Shown one piece after another: positions 34,212-43,417 of a DNA stretch of 64,000 nt. How positions within the stretch are numbered: position 1 is the first letter of the stretch; the number at the start of each line of letters is the position of its first letter. The position numbers and the translations under genes are program-made. The notes under the pieces were generated by a model. The model did no database searches. It saw nothing but the letters and a program-made list of their open reading frames with translations, and was not told the origin of the DNA. Where the stretch lies: positions 124,001 through 188,000 of the forward strand of contig JANYCU010000021.1 of assembly GCA_025360125.1 (NCBI GenBank), written 5' to 3'. The stretch comes from Armatimonadota bacterium. GTDB lineage: Bacteria > Armatimonadota > Fimbriimonadia > Fimbriimonadales > Fimbriimonadaceae.

Positions 34212-35279
34212 TTACGAAACTGGTTCTGGTTCGGTTGCCATCGCCCGGATGGAGGTCTGCTGGGCTACTTTGCCCGCAATCATTCGAAACGCAGCGGCTT
34301 GGAGCGTTTCGGGGTGGCTGACTACAGACGGTATTCCTTCATCGCCGGATCGCGAGATGATTGGGTCAAACGGAATGGAGCCAAGATACGGAACGGCCAA
34401 TTGGGTCGCTAGTTCATCGCCAGTCATGCCAAAGAACATCTTCTTTCGCTCTCCAGTGATAGGATCTTCGTACTCACCCATGTTCTCTATAACGCCGAGA
34501 ATCGGCGAGTTGAGTCGGCGGAAAAGTTGAACGGCTTTGCCCGCGATGTTCGCGGCAACGTTGTGGGGCGTTGAAACGATGACAACTCCAGTCAGCGGAA
34601 CAAGCTGGGCCAGGGACATCGGTGCATCACCCGTTCCGGGCGGCAAGTCGACGAGAAGATAATCCAAGTCTCCCCACTCGACATCGGCAAGAAGCTGGCG
34701 AACGGTTCCCGCGACCATTGGACCACGCCATAGAACGGCACTGTCTTCTTCGAGTAAGTAGCCGAGGGACATGGTTTGGACACCGTATTTGAGGATTGGA
34801 ATAATCTTTTGCCCTTCAGTGAATGGCTTATCGTGCTGAGCACCAAGCATCAAGGGGATGGACGGTCCGTACACATCGGCGTCGAGAATGCCGACCTTAG
34901 CTCCAGTTTGGGCAAGCGCTAATGCAAGGTTAACCGTTACGGTTGACTTCCCTACTCCGCCCTTACCGCTAGCAATGGCGACAACATGCTTCACACCGAG
35001 GAGAAGGTCTTCAGGTTTTTGGCTTCGAGATCGGACGGTTGCCGTCATTTCGATTTTGACTTCTTCGACTCCGTCGAGGGCAAGAACACACTCTTCGGCT
35101 TGCGACTTTAGCAAGTCTTTGACCGGGCAGGCTGGGGTGGTCAGGTCTATTTGAAAGGAGACAACTGGAAGCTCAATCGCGACGTTTTTGACAAACCCGA
35201 GGGTGACGATATCTCGATGCAGGTCCGGGTCCATAACGGACTTCAAGGCTACGAGAACATCGGTTTCAGTAATGGGCAT
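34212..35279 (-). CDS. mrp: Mrp/ApbC family iron-sulfur carrier ATPase
   Basis: A start at ATG 35279 (MPITETDVLVALKSVMDPDL) gives about 355 residues; an upstream extension to 35336 is less likely. Residues 1-85 form the MIP18/DUF59 domain. The ATPase part has AIASGKGGVGKSTVTVNLAL (deviant Walker A), DADVYGPSIPLMLG, LVDLPPGTGDAPMSL and IENMGEY. The CxxC expected in many Mrp proteins after IENM (as in E. coli) is not evident. The family transfers Fe-S clusters to target proteins. It stands alone on the minus strand. Confidence 0.9.
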   Translation of the reverse strand: MPITETDVLVALKSVMDPDLHRDIVTLGFVKNVAIELPVVSFQIDLTTPACPVKDLLKSQAEECVLALDGVEEVKIEMTATVRSRSQKPEDLLLGVKHVVAIASGKGGVGKSTVTVNLALALAQTGAKVGILDADVYGPSIPLMLGAQHDKPFTEGQKIIPILKYGVQTMSLGYLLEEDSAVLWRGPMVAGTVRQLLADVEWGDLDYLLVDLPPGTGDAPMSLAQLVPLTGVVIVSTPHNVAANIAGKAVQLFRRLNSPILGVIENMGEYEDPITGERKKMFFGMTGDELATQLAVPYLGSIPFDPIISRSGDEGIPSVVSHPETLQAAAFRMIAGKVAQQTSIRAMATEPEPVS

Positions 35280-35448
35280 TTGCCCTATAAGGGTACCTGT
35301 TCGCCAAGAGGCGAGCGGGGGAAGCGAAGGAAGCAAAGGAAGCCGAAGAAGAGCAATTTAGTAAAGGTAGCAAGGCCGCACAGAATCAGAATTGGGTGGA
35401 GGGAGCAGCGCGGTCAATTCCCTTTCCTAAACACTTATAGTACTCAGG

Positions 35449-36066
35449 CTAAACCGATTTTGAAATCCGATAGGAGTCGAAAACTGGGTAAAGAATACAA
35501 CCAACGAAAATTAGAACTGGCACGAAAATTGGTGTCTTCAGCATCGCGAGTATTAGACCGATCACTCCGCCATAGGCCCACAATTTGCTGGCGCGCTCGT
35601 GGGTGATTCTCCAGACCATCGGATTGCTCATGGTCCACGGCACACGAATGCCAACCCACGGATTGGGCTCAACTCCGTTCATCGCAACTCCTAGTACCAA
35701 CAGGAGGCTCGGAAAAAGGAAAGGAAACATTCCCGCCATGGCGTCGGGATTTTGTGAAAGCATCGAGTTGTGGATCAGCAGAAAGAAGACGACAATGGCA
35801 GCAGAAATGATATTGAGGGCTTTGACCGTGTTGAATTTGAGGCGAGTAGAACTGACCACCCCAATCAGGCTAAAAATGCCGCAAAACACCACGAGAAAAA
35901 TTGGAATAAAAAGCAGCGCTTCGGTGCGGCTTCCGTATCTGTCCACTTGCATGTTGAGGTTCCAATGCATAGGGACCTCGTTTGGCAACGAACTTGCCCG
36001 AAGGAGACTAAGGAGTCCGGCGAGCAGTGAGCCGATGGCAAAAATGACTCCGGCGTAATACTTCAT
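35449..36066 (-). CDS. SdpI family / DUF1648 membrane protein
   Basis: This 205-residue protein has five to six hydrophobic helices. The conserved NEVPMHWNLNMQVDRYGSR (about 29-47) matches the P-x-H-W/F-N-x-x-G-x-x-D motif of DUF1648, and NPWVGIRVPWTMSNPMVWR (about 136-154) is the hallmark of SdpI-type immunity proteins. In Bacillus, SdpI protects against the SdpC toxin and senses it. No toxin gene is seen nearby, so the role here may be general envelope sensing. Confidence 0.85.
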   Translation of the reverse strand: MKYYAGVIFAIGSLLAGLLSLLRASSLPNEVPMHWNLNMQVDRYGSRTEALLFIPIFLVVFCGIFSLIGVVSSTRLKFNTVKALNIISAAIVVFFLLIHNSMLSQNPDAMAGMFPFLFPSLLLVLGVAMNGVEPNPWVGIRVPWTMSNPMVWRITHERASKLWAYGGVIGLILAMLKTPIFVPVLIFVGCILYPVFDSYRISKSV

Positions 36067-36103
36067 CTCAAATAAAGTTTACTGTCGGCAGTGCCCTTTG
36101 GTT

Positions 36104-37045
36104 TCAACCTCCTTTATGGTTGAAGCCTCGGAGGTCGCTCGGCATGATTCCAAGTATCTCCTTAAAGGCGTCTCGAAGCGCCTGAGAAGCGCCAAATCCG
36201 GACTTTACGGCAATCGAGTCGATGGACATTTTGGACGTGAGTAAAAGCTCAATGGCATATGATGCACGGCACCGCTCAACAAAGGATTGAAACTTCATGC
36301 CTGAATACTGTTTAAATACTCGGGAAAAGTGATGCCCGGAGTACCCGGCGATATTTGCCGCCTCAGGCACGGGCCAGTACTTTGCCGGTTCCTTTCGAAC
36401 CATTTGAAGGAGGGGTCGGAGGGATTCGGGGAACAAATGATCGATGGGACAAAGATCAACGTCGTCTTTGGAAAGGATGATTTGTCCCACGGTGGTGTAC
36501 AAAATTCCAATCATGATCAATTCAAAATTTCGATGGGGCTCGTTGACCATTTTGGTCAAAAGGTCCATTGAGTTGGCGTGAAGGGGGAAAACACTCTGCG
36601 CGGCAATGTGTCGTTTCGATTTTTCAAAACTCTCCGCTAATTTTGGGAGCGATGACGCCTTCCAAAGAACGATTGTTGAATTATGCTTCCCTTTGGTCAC
36701 CCTCATGCGAACCGAGCGTGATCGACACAGAAATACCGTGTTAGCCGGGACGACAACTGGAAATTGGTGTTCGTCCGACCCGTATAGGGTGGTTCCTTCT
36801 TTTTTAAGGACTAGGGCCCACGTTTCGGTGCCAAGATCGGCGAGGCCATCCTTCGCTTCCAAGACTTCTTGTTCGAAATTCAGAACTTTAAAGCATCCGG
36901 TCGATGCGGGATATTGGATTTCCCGAAAAAGTTGCTTCCCAGGTTCCTCGGGGAACGTAACCTTGAAGTCTTTTTTCGTTATTGTTGAGCGAATTGCAGT
37001 GATAGAGGTCGTCCTAAGATTGAGATGTGAAGTTGGTTGTACCAT
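36104..37045 (-). CDS. AraC family transcriptional regulator
   Basis: Start ATG 37045 (MVQPTSHLNL) gives about 313 residues; longer reading back to 37201 would overlap asd and is rejected. The C-terminal 100 residues form the double helix-turn-helix: EAANIAGYSGHHFSRVFKQY, SGMKFQSFVERCRASYAIEL, SIDSIAVKSGFGASQALRDA and FKEILGIMPSDLRGF. The N-terminal domain is cupin-like and likely binds a ligand. It is divergent from asd with only 22 nt between start codons, so it may regulate asd or itself. The effector is unknown. Confidence 0.88.
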   Translation of the reverse strand: MVQPTSHLNLRTTSITAIRSTITKKDFKVTFPEEPGKQLFREIQYPASTGCFKVLNFEQEVLEAKDGLADLGTETWALVLKKEGTTLYGSDEHQFPVVVPANTVFLCRSRSVRMRVTKGKHNSTIVLWKASSLPKLAESFEKSKRHIAAQSVFPLHANSMDLLTKMVNEPHRNFELIMIGILYTTVGQIILSKDDVDLCPIDHLFPESLRPLLQMVRKEPAKYWPVPEAANIAGYSGHHFSRVFKQYSGMKFQSFVERCRASYAIELLLTSKMSIDSIAVKSGFGASQALRDAFKEILGIMPSDLRGFNHKGG

Positions 37046-37067
37046 GATTTGAGGTAGAACACTAGGA

Positions 37068-38078
37068 GTGCGTGAATCATTTAGTGTCGCAATTGTTGGT
37101 GCGACAGGCGCGGTAGGCGGAGAGTTTTTACGATTATTTGAGCAAAGGAAGTTTCCAATTCGCTCATTGACCTTACTTGCTAGCGAGCGATCAGTTGGCA
37201 AAGAGCTGACCTTTGCAGGCTCTTCAATAAAAATTCAGGAAGCAAAACCTGGTGCATTTGCTGGGGTAGATGTTGCCTTTTTTTCGGCTGGTGCTGCTCG
37301 TTCGAAAGCCCTTGTTCCTGACGCATTAGCCGCCGGAGCACTCGTTGTTGATAACTCCAGCGCGTTTCGCATGGATCCTACCGTTCCCTTGATTGTTCCC
37401 GAGGTCAATCCAAACACGTACACCGACGCAAATCGCTTGTTCGCAGTTGGCAATTGTACGGCGATTCTGCTTTGCACCGCCATCAACTCGTTACGTTCCC
37501 TAGGGAAAATGAAGAGACTCATCGTAAGCACTTACCAAAGCGCAAGCGGTGGCGGAGCGAGCATGATGCGCCAACTCGAGGACGAGACTCGGGCGATTGT
37601 CAACAATGCGACCTTGCCCCCAACGTCACTCAATCAAACATACGGGTTCAACCTATTCAGCCACAACACCGCAATCGGCGAATCTGGCTACAACGAAGAA
37701 GAACTGAAAGTCATCGAAGAGACCAAGAAGATTCTCGGCGAACCCGATCTCAAGATTAATGTCACATGCGTGCGGGTTCCGATACTTCGGGCTCATACCG
37801 AAACGGTAACGATTGAGTTTGACGGTCCCGCTCCTTCGGTTGAAGCGGCTCGAGAGGTACTCTTGAAGGCACCCGGCGTCACGCTCGTGGATGATCGCGA
37901 GGCAAATCGCTTCCCAACTCCACTTGAAGCAAGCGGAAAGGACGAAGTTCTGGTTGGTCGAATCCGACAAGATTTGAGCAATCCAAACGCTCTTTGCTTG
38001 ATGCTTTCGGGCGACCAACTCTTGAAGGGCGCCGCATTGAATGCAGTCCAAATCGCCGAGCTCGTTCTCGGCATCTAA
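37068..38078 (+). CDS. asd: Aspartate-semialdehyde dehydrogenase
   Basis: The 336-residue enzyme starts at GTG 37068 with GAGG upstream at 37050-37054. It has the NADP loop IVGATGAVGGEFLRL, DNSSAFRMDPTVPLIVPEVN, the catalytic cysteine in VGNCTAILL, YQSASGGGASMMRQLEDE and the late VRVPILRAHTETVTIEF. It reduces aspartyl phosphate to aspartate semialdehyde for lysine, threonine and methionine synthesis and cell-wall diaminopimelate. The active-site context is NCTAI rather than the usual NCSTI/NCTTI. It is followed 6 nt later by an RNA methyltransferase gene. Confidence 0.96.
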   Translation: MRESFSVAIVGATGAVGGEFLRLFEQRKFPIRSLTLLASERSVGKELTFAGSSIKIQEAKPGAFAGVDVAFFSAGAARSKALVPDALAAGALVVDNSSAFRMDPTVPLIVPEVNPNTYTDANRLFAVGNCTAILLCTAINSLRSLGKMKRLIVSTYQSASGGGASMMRQLEDETRAIVNNATLPPTSLNQTYGFNLFSHNTAIGESGYNEEELKVIEETKKILGEPDLKINVTCVRVPILRAHTETVTIEFDGPAPSVEAAREVLLKAPGVTLVDDREANRFPTPLEASGKDEVLVGRIRQDLSNPNALCLMLSGDQLLKGAALNAVQIAELVLGI

Positions 38079-38084
38079 AACCTA

Positions 38085-39221
38085 ATGGCCAAACCAACCA
38101 AAGACAATTCGCGATTGCTATTCAAGGCCGCCCACGACTTATTCAAAGACGAGGACGAGCGCGAAGAGTTTTTGGACGCCATGTTGGCGGGAGAAGCCAA
38201 GGAACAAGCCCTGATCATCTTGATTGATCGACCAGAAATAAAGTCGTTTCCTCGCGATCGAAAAGTCTCGTGGCAGCCTCCATTTGTGGAGAGAATCAGC
38301 GATGCCTCATTCAAGGCTCAGAAGCACCCGCTTTACTTTAAGGGCGCGTACTATTCGCTTGATTTCTCATCGGTGTTCGCCGCTTCGGGGATGCTGGCAA
38401 TCGAAACGCCAGTAAAGCGAGTTCTCGACATGTGCTCCTCGCCGGGTGGAAAGGCGATTTTTGCTTACCAAGCGTTCAAACCTGAGTTGCTGATGTGCAA
38501 CGAGATCATGAAGAAGCGGATCACAACCCTGATCGGCAACCTTCACCGCTGCAAAATTGAATCGAGCTACGTTTGGTCGGCGGATCCATCCGTCTACGCT
38601 CGAAAGTACAAAGGTTGCTTCGATTTGATCATCTGCGATGCGCCATGTTCCGGACAATCGTTGATGGCCAAAGGCGACGAAGCTCCCGACGCGTTCGTTC
38701 CAAACATGATCGACATGAACGTGGGTAGGCAACGTCGAATTCTCGGTAACTCGTATCATTCACTGATGCCCGGCGGACACCTGCTATACGCCACCTGTAC
38801 TTTCAGTCCTAAGGAAAACGAGCGGGTGATCGAGTGGTTTATTCGCACCCATCCCGATATGGAAGTGGTTGAGGTGAAAGCCTTAGCCGAATACAAATCA
38901 CCCTACGAAGACTTCCCTTCCTATCGCCTCTATCCTCACCAGGGTCTTGGCGCGGGCGCGTTTTCATGCCTCATGCGGAAGAAAGGTGACCTGCCCGAAA
39001 TTTATCCGTTCATGGGCGAGATGCCGTACCTTTGGAAGTTCGGGGACGAGTTCATTAAGCCACTGACTCCGGCAGAAAAGCTGGAACTCAAGAAAGCCGA
39101 AGAAGCCGCCAAACCTAAGTATATCGCCCCTCTCTCTGCTCGCCAAATTGTGAAGAAGTTGAACGCAGACAAGGTTCATCCGCCACAGGTCAAGAAACCG
39201 CGAAAGCGCCGAAAGAATTAG
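38085..39221 (+). CDS. RNA cytosine-C5 methyltransferase (RsmB/RsmF/NOL1-like)
   Basis: The 378-residue enzyme has the SAM-binding VLDMCSSPGGKAIFA (about 120-134), the catalytic motif LIICDAPCSGQSLMA with the release Cys of DAPCSG, and LLYATCTFSPKENERVIEWF, whose Cys in TCTFS is the nucleophile. The C-terminus ends in a Lys/Arg-rich tail (KKPRKRRKN). It probably methylates rRNA. A dedicated N-terminal RsmB NusB-like domain is absent, so RsmF-like or YebU-like is the better comparison. It is cotranscribed with asd by spacing. Confidence 0.88.
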   Translation: MAKPTKDNSRLLFKAAHDLFKDEDEREEFLDAMLAGEAKEQALIILIDRPEIKSFPRDRKVSWQPPFVERISDASFKAQKHPLYFKGAYYSLDFSSVFAASGMLAIETPVKRVLDMCSSPGGKAIFAYQAFKPELLMCNEIMKKRITTLIGNLHRCKIESSYVWSADPSVYARKYKGCFDLIICDAPCSGQSLMAKGDEAPDAFVPNMIDMNVGRQRRILGNSYHSLMPGGHLLYATCTFSPKENERVIEWFIRTHPDMEVVEVKALAEYKSPYEDFPSYRLYPHQGLGAGAFSCLMRKKGDLPEIYPFMGEMPYLWKFGDEFIKPLTPAEKLELKKAEEAAKPKYIAPLSARQIVKKLNADKVHPPQVKKPRKRRKN

Positions 39222-39341
39222 AATCCAGCTAAGTTTCGATACCTCCACAGCTAAGGGGCCAACGGACGATGGTAATTGTGTCGAGCGCTCCGCGTTGGAA
39301 CCGGTAATGTTGAGATTATATCCCTCGACCCTCGAGGACAT

Positions 39342-40250
39342 TTACTCTCGAACAATCATCGTGCCCGAGCCTTCGTTGGTAAATATCTCCTGCAGAATTG
39401 CGTCGTGCTTGGTTCCGCTGATGATGTGAACTTGATTGACACCGCCCGTTAGCGCGTTGACCGCGTTCTTCAGCTTCGGAATCATGCCACCCGAAATCGA
39501 CGGATCCTTGAGGAGTTTCTCAGTCTCCGCAACCGTCAAGACGCTCATCAAAGTGCCAGGGTCGTTCACGTCACCCATCACACCATCAACTCCGGTCAAC
39601 TGAATGAGCTTGCTCGCTTTCATCGAGATGGCAAGTTCGCTGGCCAAAGTGTCGGCATTGATGTTCAGGATGTTTCCTTCAGCATCGGCAACCAATGAGG
39701 CGACAATTGCAACTGAATCGAGCATCAAAAGGCTTTCAAGTGCTTCAGAATTCACGCCATCCACATCGGCAACGAAGCCAAAGTCAACTTCCCTTTCTGC
39801 ATTGACCCGGTCATCATGAATGACGACGGGCGGACGGCGATGAGCTTTGACTAGGCCGAAATCGGCCCCACTGATTCCGAACGCCGATATCCCCAGGGCG
39901 TTCATGGTCGCTACGAGATCCGAATTGAGCACTCCAGCAAAGCTCATTTTTGCTACTTCGATCATTTCTTCGCTGGTCACGCGCCGACCAGAAACAAATG
40001 CGCTGCGATAGCCCAGTTTTTCACCGAGTTCGGTTGCGTGCTTACCGCCACCGTGCACAACGAGAACCTTGATTCCAAACAAGCTGAGCAAAGCAATTTG
40101 CTCCATAATTTGGTTCAGAGTCGCTTTGTTTTCGCACAGTTCGCCACCAATCTTGAAGACAAACCGCTTGCCTCGAAAGGTCTTGATGTACGGGAATGCG
40201 CTTCTGATGCTGGAGAAGTCGACGACGGACGAGATGTGAGGTGATGTCAT
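39342..40250 (-). CDS. argB: N-acetylglutamate kinase (or N-acylglutamate kinase)
   Basis: Start ATG 40250 (MTSPHISSVV) follows the carbamoyltransferase stop by 7 nt; the longer reading to 40367 overlaps that gene. About 302 residues. Amino-acid-kinase motifs are FVFKIGGELCE, VLVVHGGGKHATELGEKLG, VSGRRVTSEEMIEVAKMSFA, FGISGADFGL, NINADTLASELAISMKA and SISGGMIPKLKNAVNAL. It phosphorylates the gamma-carboxyl of acylated glutamate, the second arginine step. It is the last gene of the argR-led operon. The loop KIGGEL differs from the common KIGGS/KYGG form. Confidence 0.93.
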   Translation of the reverse strand: MTSPHISSVVDFSSIRSAFPYIKTFRGKRFVFKIGGELCENKATLNQIMEQIALLSLFGIKVLVVHGGGKHATELGEKLGYRSAFVSGRRVTSEEMIEVAKMSFAGVLNSDLVATMNALGISAFGISGADFGLVKAHRRPPVVIHDDRVNAEREVDFGFVADVDGVNSEALESLLMLDSVAIVASLVADAEGNILNINADTLASELAISMKASKLIQLTGVDGVMGDVNDPGTLMSVLTVAETEKLLKDPSISGGMIPKLKNAVNALTGGVNQVHIISGTKHDAILQEIFTNEGSGTMIVRE

Positions 40251-40257
40251 GTTAATG

Positions 40258-41259
40258 TCAAGGATTAAAAATGGTGTCGAGGAGTGAAGCTTGAGCCCAA
40301 AGTCGGTTCTCAGCTTCATCGTAAATTGCGCTTTGCGGACTGTCCAGCGCGTTATCCGAAACTTCAAGATTTCGTCGGACGGGCAAGCAGTGCAGTAAAG
40401 TCTTGGCGTTCTTAATCTTGTCGCCCGTCATCAGCCAATCGGTATGTGCGCCAAGCATGGAGTCCAACTTGGCCGGATCACCATAAGCGGCGGCTGGGGC
40501 CCAGTTCTTGGCGTACACAATGGTCGCGTCCATCAGAGCGTCCGACTGATTATTGGTTTCTGAAAGTGTGCCACCAAACTGGGTGGCGACTTCGCGGGCA
40601 TGGTTGACAAATTGAGGAGCGAGGTCAAAACCTTCGGGATGAGCCAGAACTATATCGTGGCCCAAATGAGCGGCGGCCAAAAGGGCCGAATGCGGCACCG
40701 CCATCGGTAATGCTTTAATATGAGGAGCCCAAGAAAGCACAAATTTTACTCGCTCGTTACCGTGACGCTCGCGCATTGTCATCATGTCCGCCAGGGCCTG
40801 AGCAGGGTGTTCGCAGGCGGATTCCATGCTTATGACTGGCACGTCGGCAAACTGTTCGAAACCGCGCAAAACCGATTCTTTGAGGTCTTCTTCCAACGAC
40901 TTCAGCGCGCCAAAGCTTCGAATGGCGATGCCATCAACATATCGGCTTAAGACTTTTGAGGCATCCTTGACATGCTCGACGGTGGTTCCGTTCATCAGGG
41001 CTCGTTCACCAAACTCAAGGCTCCAAGTGTCGGACCCTGCCGCGAGGGCGATCGCATCGCCCCCAAAGCGCTTCATCGCTAGTTCAAACGAGACGCGGGT
41101 GCGCAGTGATGGATTGAAGAACAACATCCCCAGCGTTTTTCCTTGCAGGTTCTGAGGGACAATGCTTCCGTTCTTGATCCCAAGTGCTTGTTCGACGATA
41201 GCGCGAATCACGTTTGGGTCGTGGTCCAAAAAGGAGACAAAGTTCTTCACTTCAGGCAC
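40258..41259 (-). CDS. argF: N-acyl-ornithine carbamoyltransferase (AOTCase/SOTCase-like)
   Basis: The 333-residue transcarbamylase has the carbamoyl-phosphate motif FFNPSLRTRVSFELA (SLRTR at 51-55), WSLEFGERALMNGTTVEHVK, HPAQALAD (151-158), VLSWAPHIKALPMAVPHSAL, YAKNW and HCLPVRRNLEVSDNALDSPQ (from 290). HCLPVRRN, WAPHxxxLPxAV and YAKNW resemble Bacteroides succinylornithine and Xanthomonas acetylornithine transcarbamylases as I remember them, not ordinary OTC. At the position said to distinguish those two (Glu in AOTCase, Pro in SOTCase) this protein has Val94. It overlaps argD by 13 nt. The symbol is used in the wider ArgF sense. Confidence 0.85.
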   Translation of the reverse strand: MPEVKNFVSFLDHDPNVIRAIVEQALGIKNGSIVPQNLQGKTLGMLFFNPSLRTRVSFELAMKRFGGDAIALAAGSDTWSLEFGERALMNGTTVEHVKDASKVLSRYVDGIAIRSFGALKSLEEDLKESVLRGFEQFADVPVISMESACEHPAQALADMMTMRERHGNERVKFVLSWAPHIKALPMAVPHSALLAAAHLGHDIVLAHPEGFDLAPQFVNHAREVATQFGGTLSETNNQSDALMDATIVYAKNWAPAAAYGDPAKLDSMLGAHTDWLMTGDKIKNAKTLLHCLPVRRNLEVSDNALDSPQSAIYDEAENRLWAQASLLDTIFNP

Positions 41260-42380
41260 TCCGTCAGTTTTGCTCGGAAGTGAATCATATGCTGTTCTTC
41301 AAGGACGATCGGTGGAAGCAGACGCAAAACGTTCGGCTGCTTGCTTGTTCCCGTAATAATCATCTCTTTCAACAAACGATTCTTGAGTTCAACCGCAGGA
41401 AGGATTGTTTTGAGACCAATGAGGCAACCTTTCCCGAACACTGCCTCGACTCCAGGAACGGACTTGAGTTCCTGCATCAACTGGTCAATCTGCTTGACCT
41501 GCATAAGTATCGCCCCGCTTTCGAGCAGTTCGCACGTTGCTTTTACTGCGGCCATCGCAACTGGTCCACCGCCATAAGTTGAGCCGAGATCACCTTGTTT
41601 GATTTGATCTTTGACTCGTTCGGAAACGGCAAGGAGCCCGATTGGATACCCGCTCGCAATTCCTTTGGCACTCGTCATCATGTCCGGTTCGATTCCGCTG
41701 TATCCAGAAATGAAGTATTCCCCTGTCCGTCCAAAGCCAGTTTGAACTTCGTCGAAAATCAATAGGATTCCCTTTCTGAGGCAAATCTCCTGTAGCTTGA
41801 TGAGGTAGCTATGGCTGAATTCGACCATCCCTGCCATGCTTTGAATGGGTTCGAGGATCACGCAGGCAAACTCATCGGTGAGCAGTTCAAGACTTCGCTC
41901 ATCGTTTGGATTCAAAAATTCGACTCGATTTCCGACCCAATTCCCTAGTTCTTTGTGAGTCTTAGGGTTGTCCGACGTTGCCGTACAAAGCAAGCTCCGA
42001 CCATGAAAAGACCCGGTGAATGCGGCAACGAGTTCACGGCCAGTTTGGCGAATCGCGAGTTTGATCGCGTTCTCATTCGCTTCCGCACCCGAGTTACAAA
42101 AGAAGAAATTTCGAAGGCTCGGATGAACAATTCGCGCCAGCGCATCGGCCGCTTCACTTCGAATCGACGTATCCGCGATGTTCGAATAGAAAAACAGCTT
42201 TTTGGCTTGCTGAGTGATCGCGTCGATGATCGGATCGGGACAGTGCCCCATCAGCGCGACCGCATGACCGCCGTACAGGTCGAGGTACCGATTTCCCTTA
42301 TCGTCGAACACGTACACACCGCTCCCACTTTCGATTGGGAACGGCAGCTTTTCGAAGGTGTCAAGAAGGAATTTGCTCAT
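41247..42380 (-). CDS. argD: Acetylornithine (acylornithine) aminotransferase
   Basis: Start ATG 42380 (MSKFLLDTFEKLPF) overlaps the argC stop. About 377 residues, class III PLP aminotransferase. It shows GNRYLDLYGGHAVALMGH, FCNSGAEANENAIKLAIRQT, SFHGRSLLCT, LLIFDEVQTGFGRTGEYF and the PLP lysine in TSAKGIASGYPIGLL, then STYGGGPVAMAA. It transaminates acyl-glutamate semialdehyde to acyl-ornithine. The order argC-argD-argF-argB matches a complete acylated branch from acyl-glutamate to acyl-citrulline. Confidence 0.93.
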   Translation of the reverse strand: MSKFLLDTFEKLPFPIESGSGVYVFDDKGNRYLDLYGGHAVALMGHCPDPIIDAITQQAKKLFFYSNIADTSIRSEAADALARIVHPSLRNFFFCNSGAEANENAIKLAIRQTGRELVAAFTGSFHGRSLLCTATSDNPKTHKELGNWVGNRVEFLNPNDERSLELLTDEFACVILEPIQSMAGMVEFSHSYLIKLQEICLRKGILLIFDEVQTGFGRTGEYFISGYSGIEPDMMTSAKGIASGYPIGLLAVSERVKDQIKQGDLGSTYGGGPVAMAAVKATCELLESGAILMQVKQIDQLMQELKSVPGVEAVFGKGCLIGLKTILPAVELKNRLLKEMIITGTSKQPNVLRLLPPIVLEEQHMIHFRAKLTECLK

Positions 42381-43417
42381 ACTGGTCTCCATCCTCCGGT
42401 CCAAAGTCCGGTTGTTTCAGGCAATCCAAACATCAGGTTCATGTTTTGAATCGCTTGGCCAGCCATGCCCTTCACCAAGTTATCGAGGGCGGCATGAACC
42501 ACAACTTCCCCTCCGACTGCCGTCACAGAAATATCGCAAAAATTCGAGCCAACAACGTTTTCGATTTCCGCCGGGTTTAATCCCCTGCAACGAACAAACG
42601 GATGGTCTTTGTATTGAAGTTCAATGAGTCCTTCAGCCCAAACCTGAGGTCTCTCCGACTTATAGGAGAGAAACGCCGTACATAAAATTCCTCGGCTGAT
42701 AGGCAGGCTATGCGCAGCAAAAGGAAGGCTGTAGGGCCTCCACCCTTCTGCACACAAGGTTTGATGAATTTCTGGTTCGTGCTGGTGGTTCAGAAGTTTA
42801 TATCCCAAAACATTAGCGTGCCGAATCGGATGATGGGTCGAAGGTTTGGGTTCTTTGCCTGAGCCGGAAGATCCGGTGGACAAATGCAAGTGGGATGACC
42901 TTGGCTTTGACTCAGAAAATGGTAATAATGCCAAGTTTGCTGCAGTAGCCAGGCAACCCGGGTTTGCTACGATTCGGGCGGTTTTGATTTCGTCTCGGTT
43001 TACTTCGGGAAGTCCATACACGGCCTCCGCGCGCAGTTCCTTTAGTTCTGGAGTATTTTTATACCAGTGTTTGTGCACATCAAACTGCTTGATCCGCAAA
43101 TCTCCGCTCAGATCGATGACCCTTGCGTCCGGAAACTTCTTCAAGACTTCCTCAATAGCTTTTCCGCTCTCTCCGTGCGGTAAAGCCGAAATAATACATT
43201 TTCCATCAAATTTCTCGAATGCATGTTCAGGAATTTCGGAAACAAAAGGTTGATCATAAAGTGATGCCAAATGAGGATGGACTGAGGAAATCGGATTACC
43301 TGCATTTGAGCGTGAAGTCGCGGCTACAGCTGTTACTTTTGGATGGCTGGAAAACAATCGCATCAGCTCTCCAGCTCCAAATCCGGTTCCACCCATAATG
43401 GCGACGCCGATCTTCAA
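42377..43417 (-). CDS. argC: N-acetyl-gamma-glutamyl-phosphate reductase
   Basis: This 346-residue NADP enzyme begins VAIMGGTGFGAGELMRLFSS, then AALPHGESGKAI-like ISALPHGESGKAIEEVLKKF, VYGLPEVNRDEIKTARIVAN and the catalytic NPGCLATAANLALLPF. It continues with STGSSGSGKEPKPSTHHPIR and the His-containing FAAHSLPISRGILCTAFLS. It reduces acyl-glutamyl phosphate to the semialdehyde. It overlaps both argD and the P-loop gene by ATGA, so translation through the operon is coupled. Confidence 0.95.
   Translation of the reverse strand: MKIGVAIMGGTGFGAGELMRLFSSHPKVTAVAATSRSNAGNPISSVHPHLASLYDQPFVSEIPEHAFEKFDGKCIISALPHGESGKAIEEVLKKFPDARVIDLSGDLRIKQFDVHKHWYKNTPELKELRAEAVYGLPEVNRDEIKTARIVANPGCLATAANLALLPFSESKPRSSHLHLSTGSSGSGKEPKPSTHHPIRHANVLGYKLLNHQHEPEIHQTLCAEGWRPYSLPFAAHSLPISRGILCTAFLSYKSERPQVWAEGLIELQYKDHPFVRCRGLNPAEIENVVGSNFCDISVTAVGGEVVVHAALDNLVKGMAGQAIQNMNLMFGLPETTGLWTGGWRPV

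Noticed and set aside
37046..37201. Longer start of the AraC regulator
   Set aside because: It would overlap the asd coding region by over 130 nt and the extra residues are low complexity; ATG 37045 suffices.
40258..41259. Ordinary ornithine carbamoyltransferase
   Set aside because: Considered first from position, but HCLPVRRN, YAKNW and WAPHxxxLP point to acyl-ornithine enzymes; retained only as the alternative.
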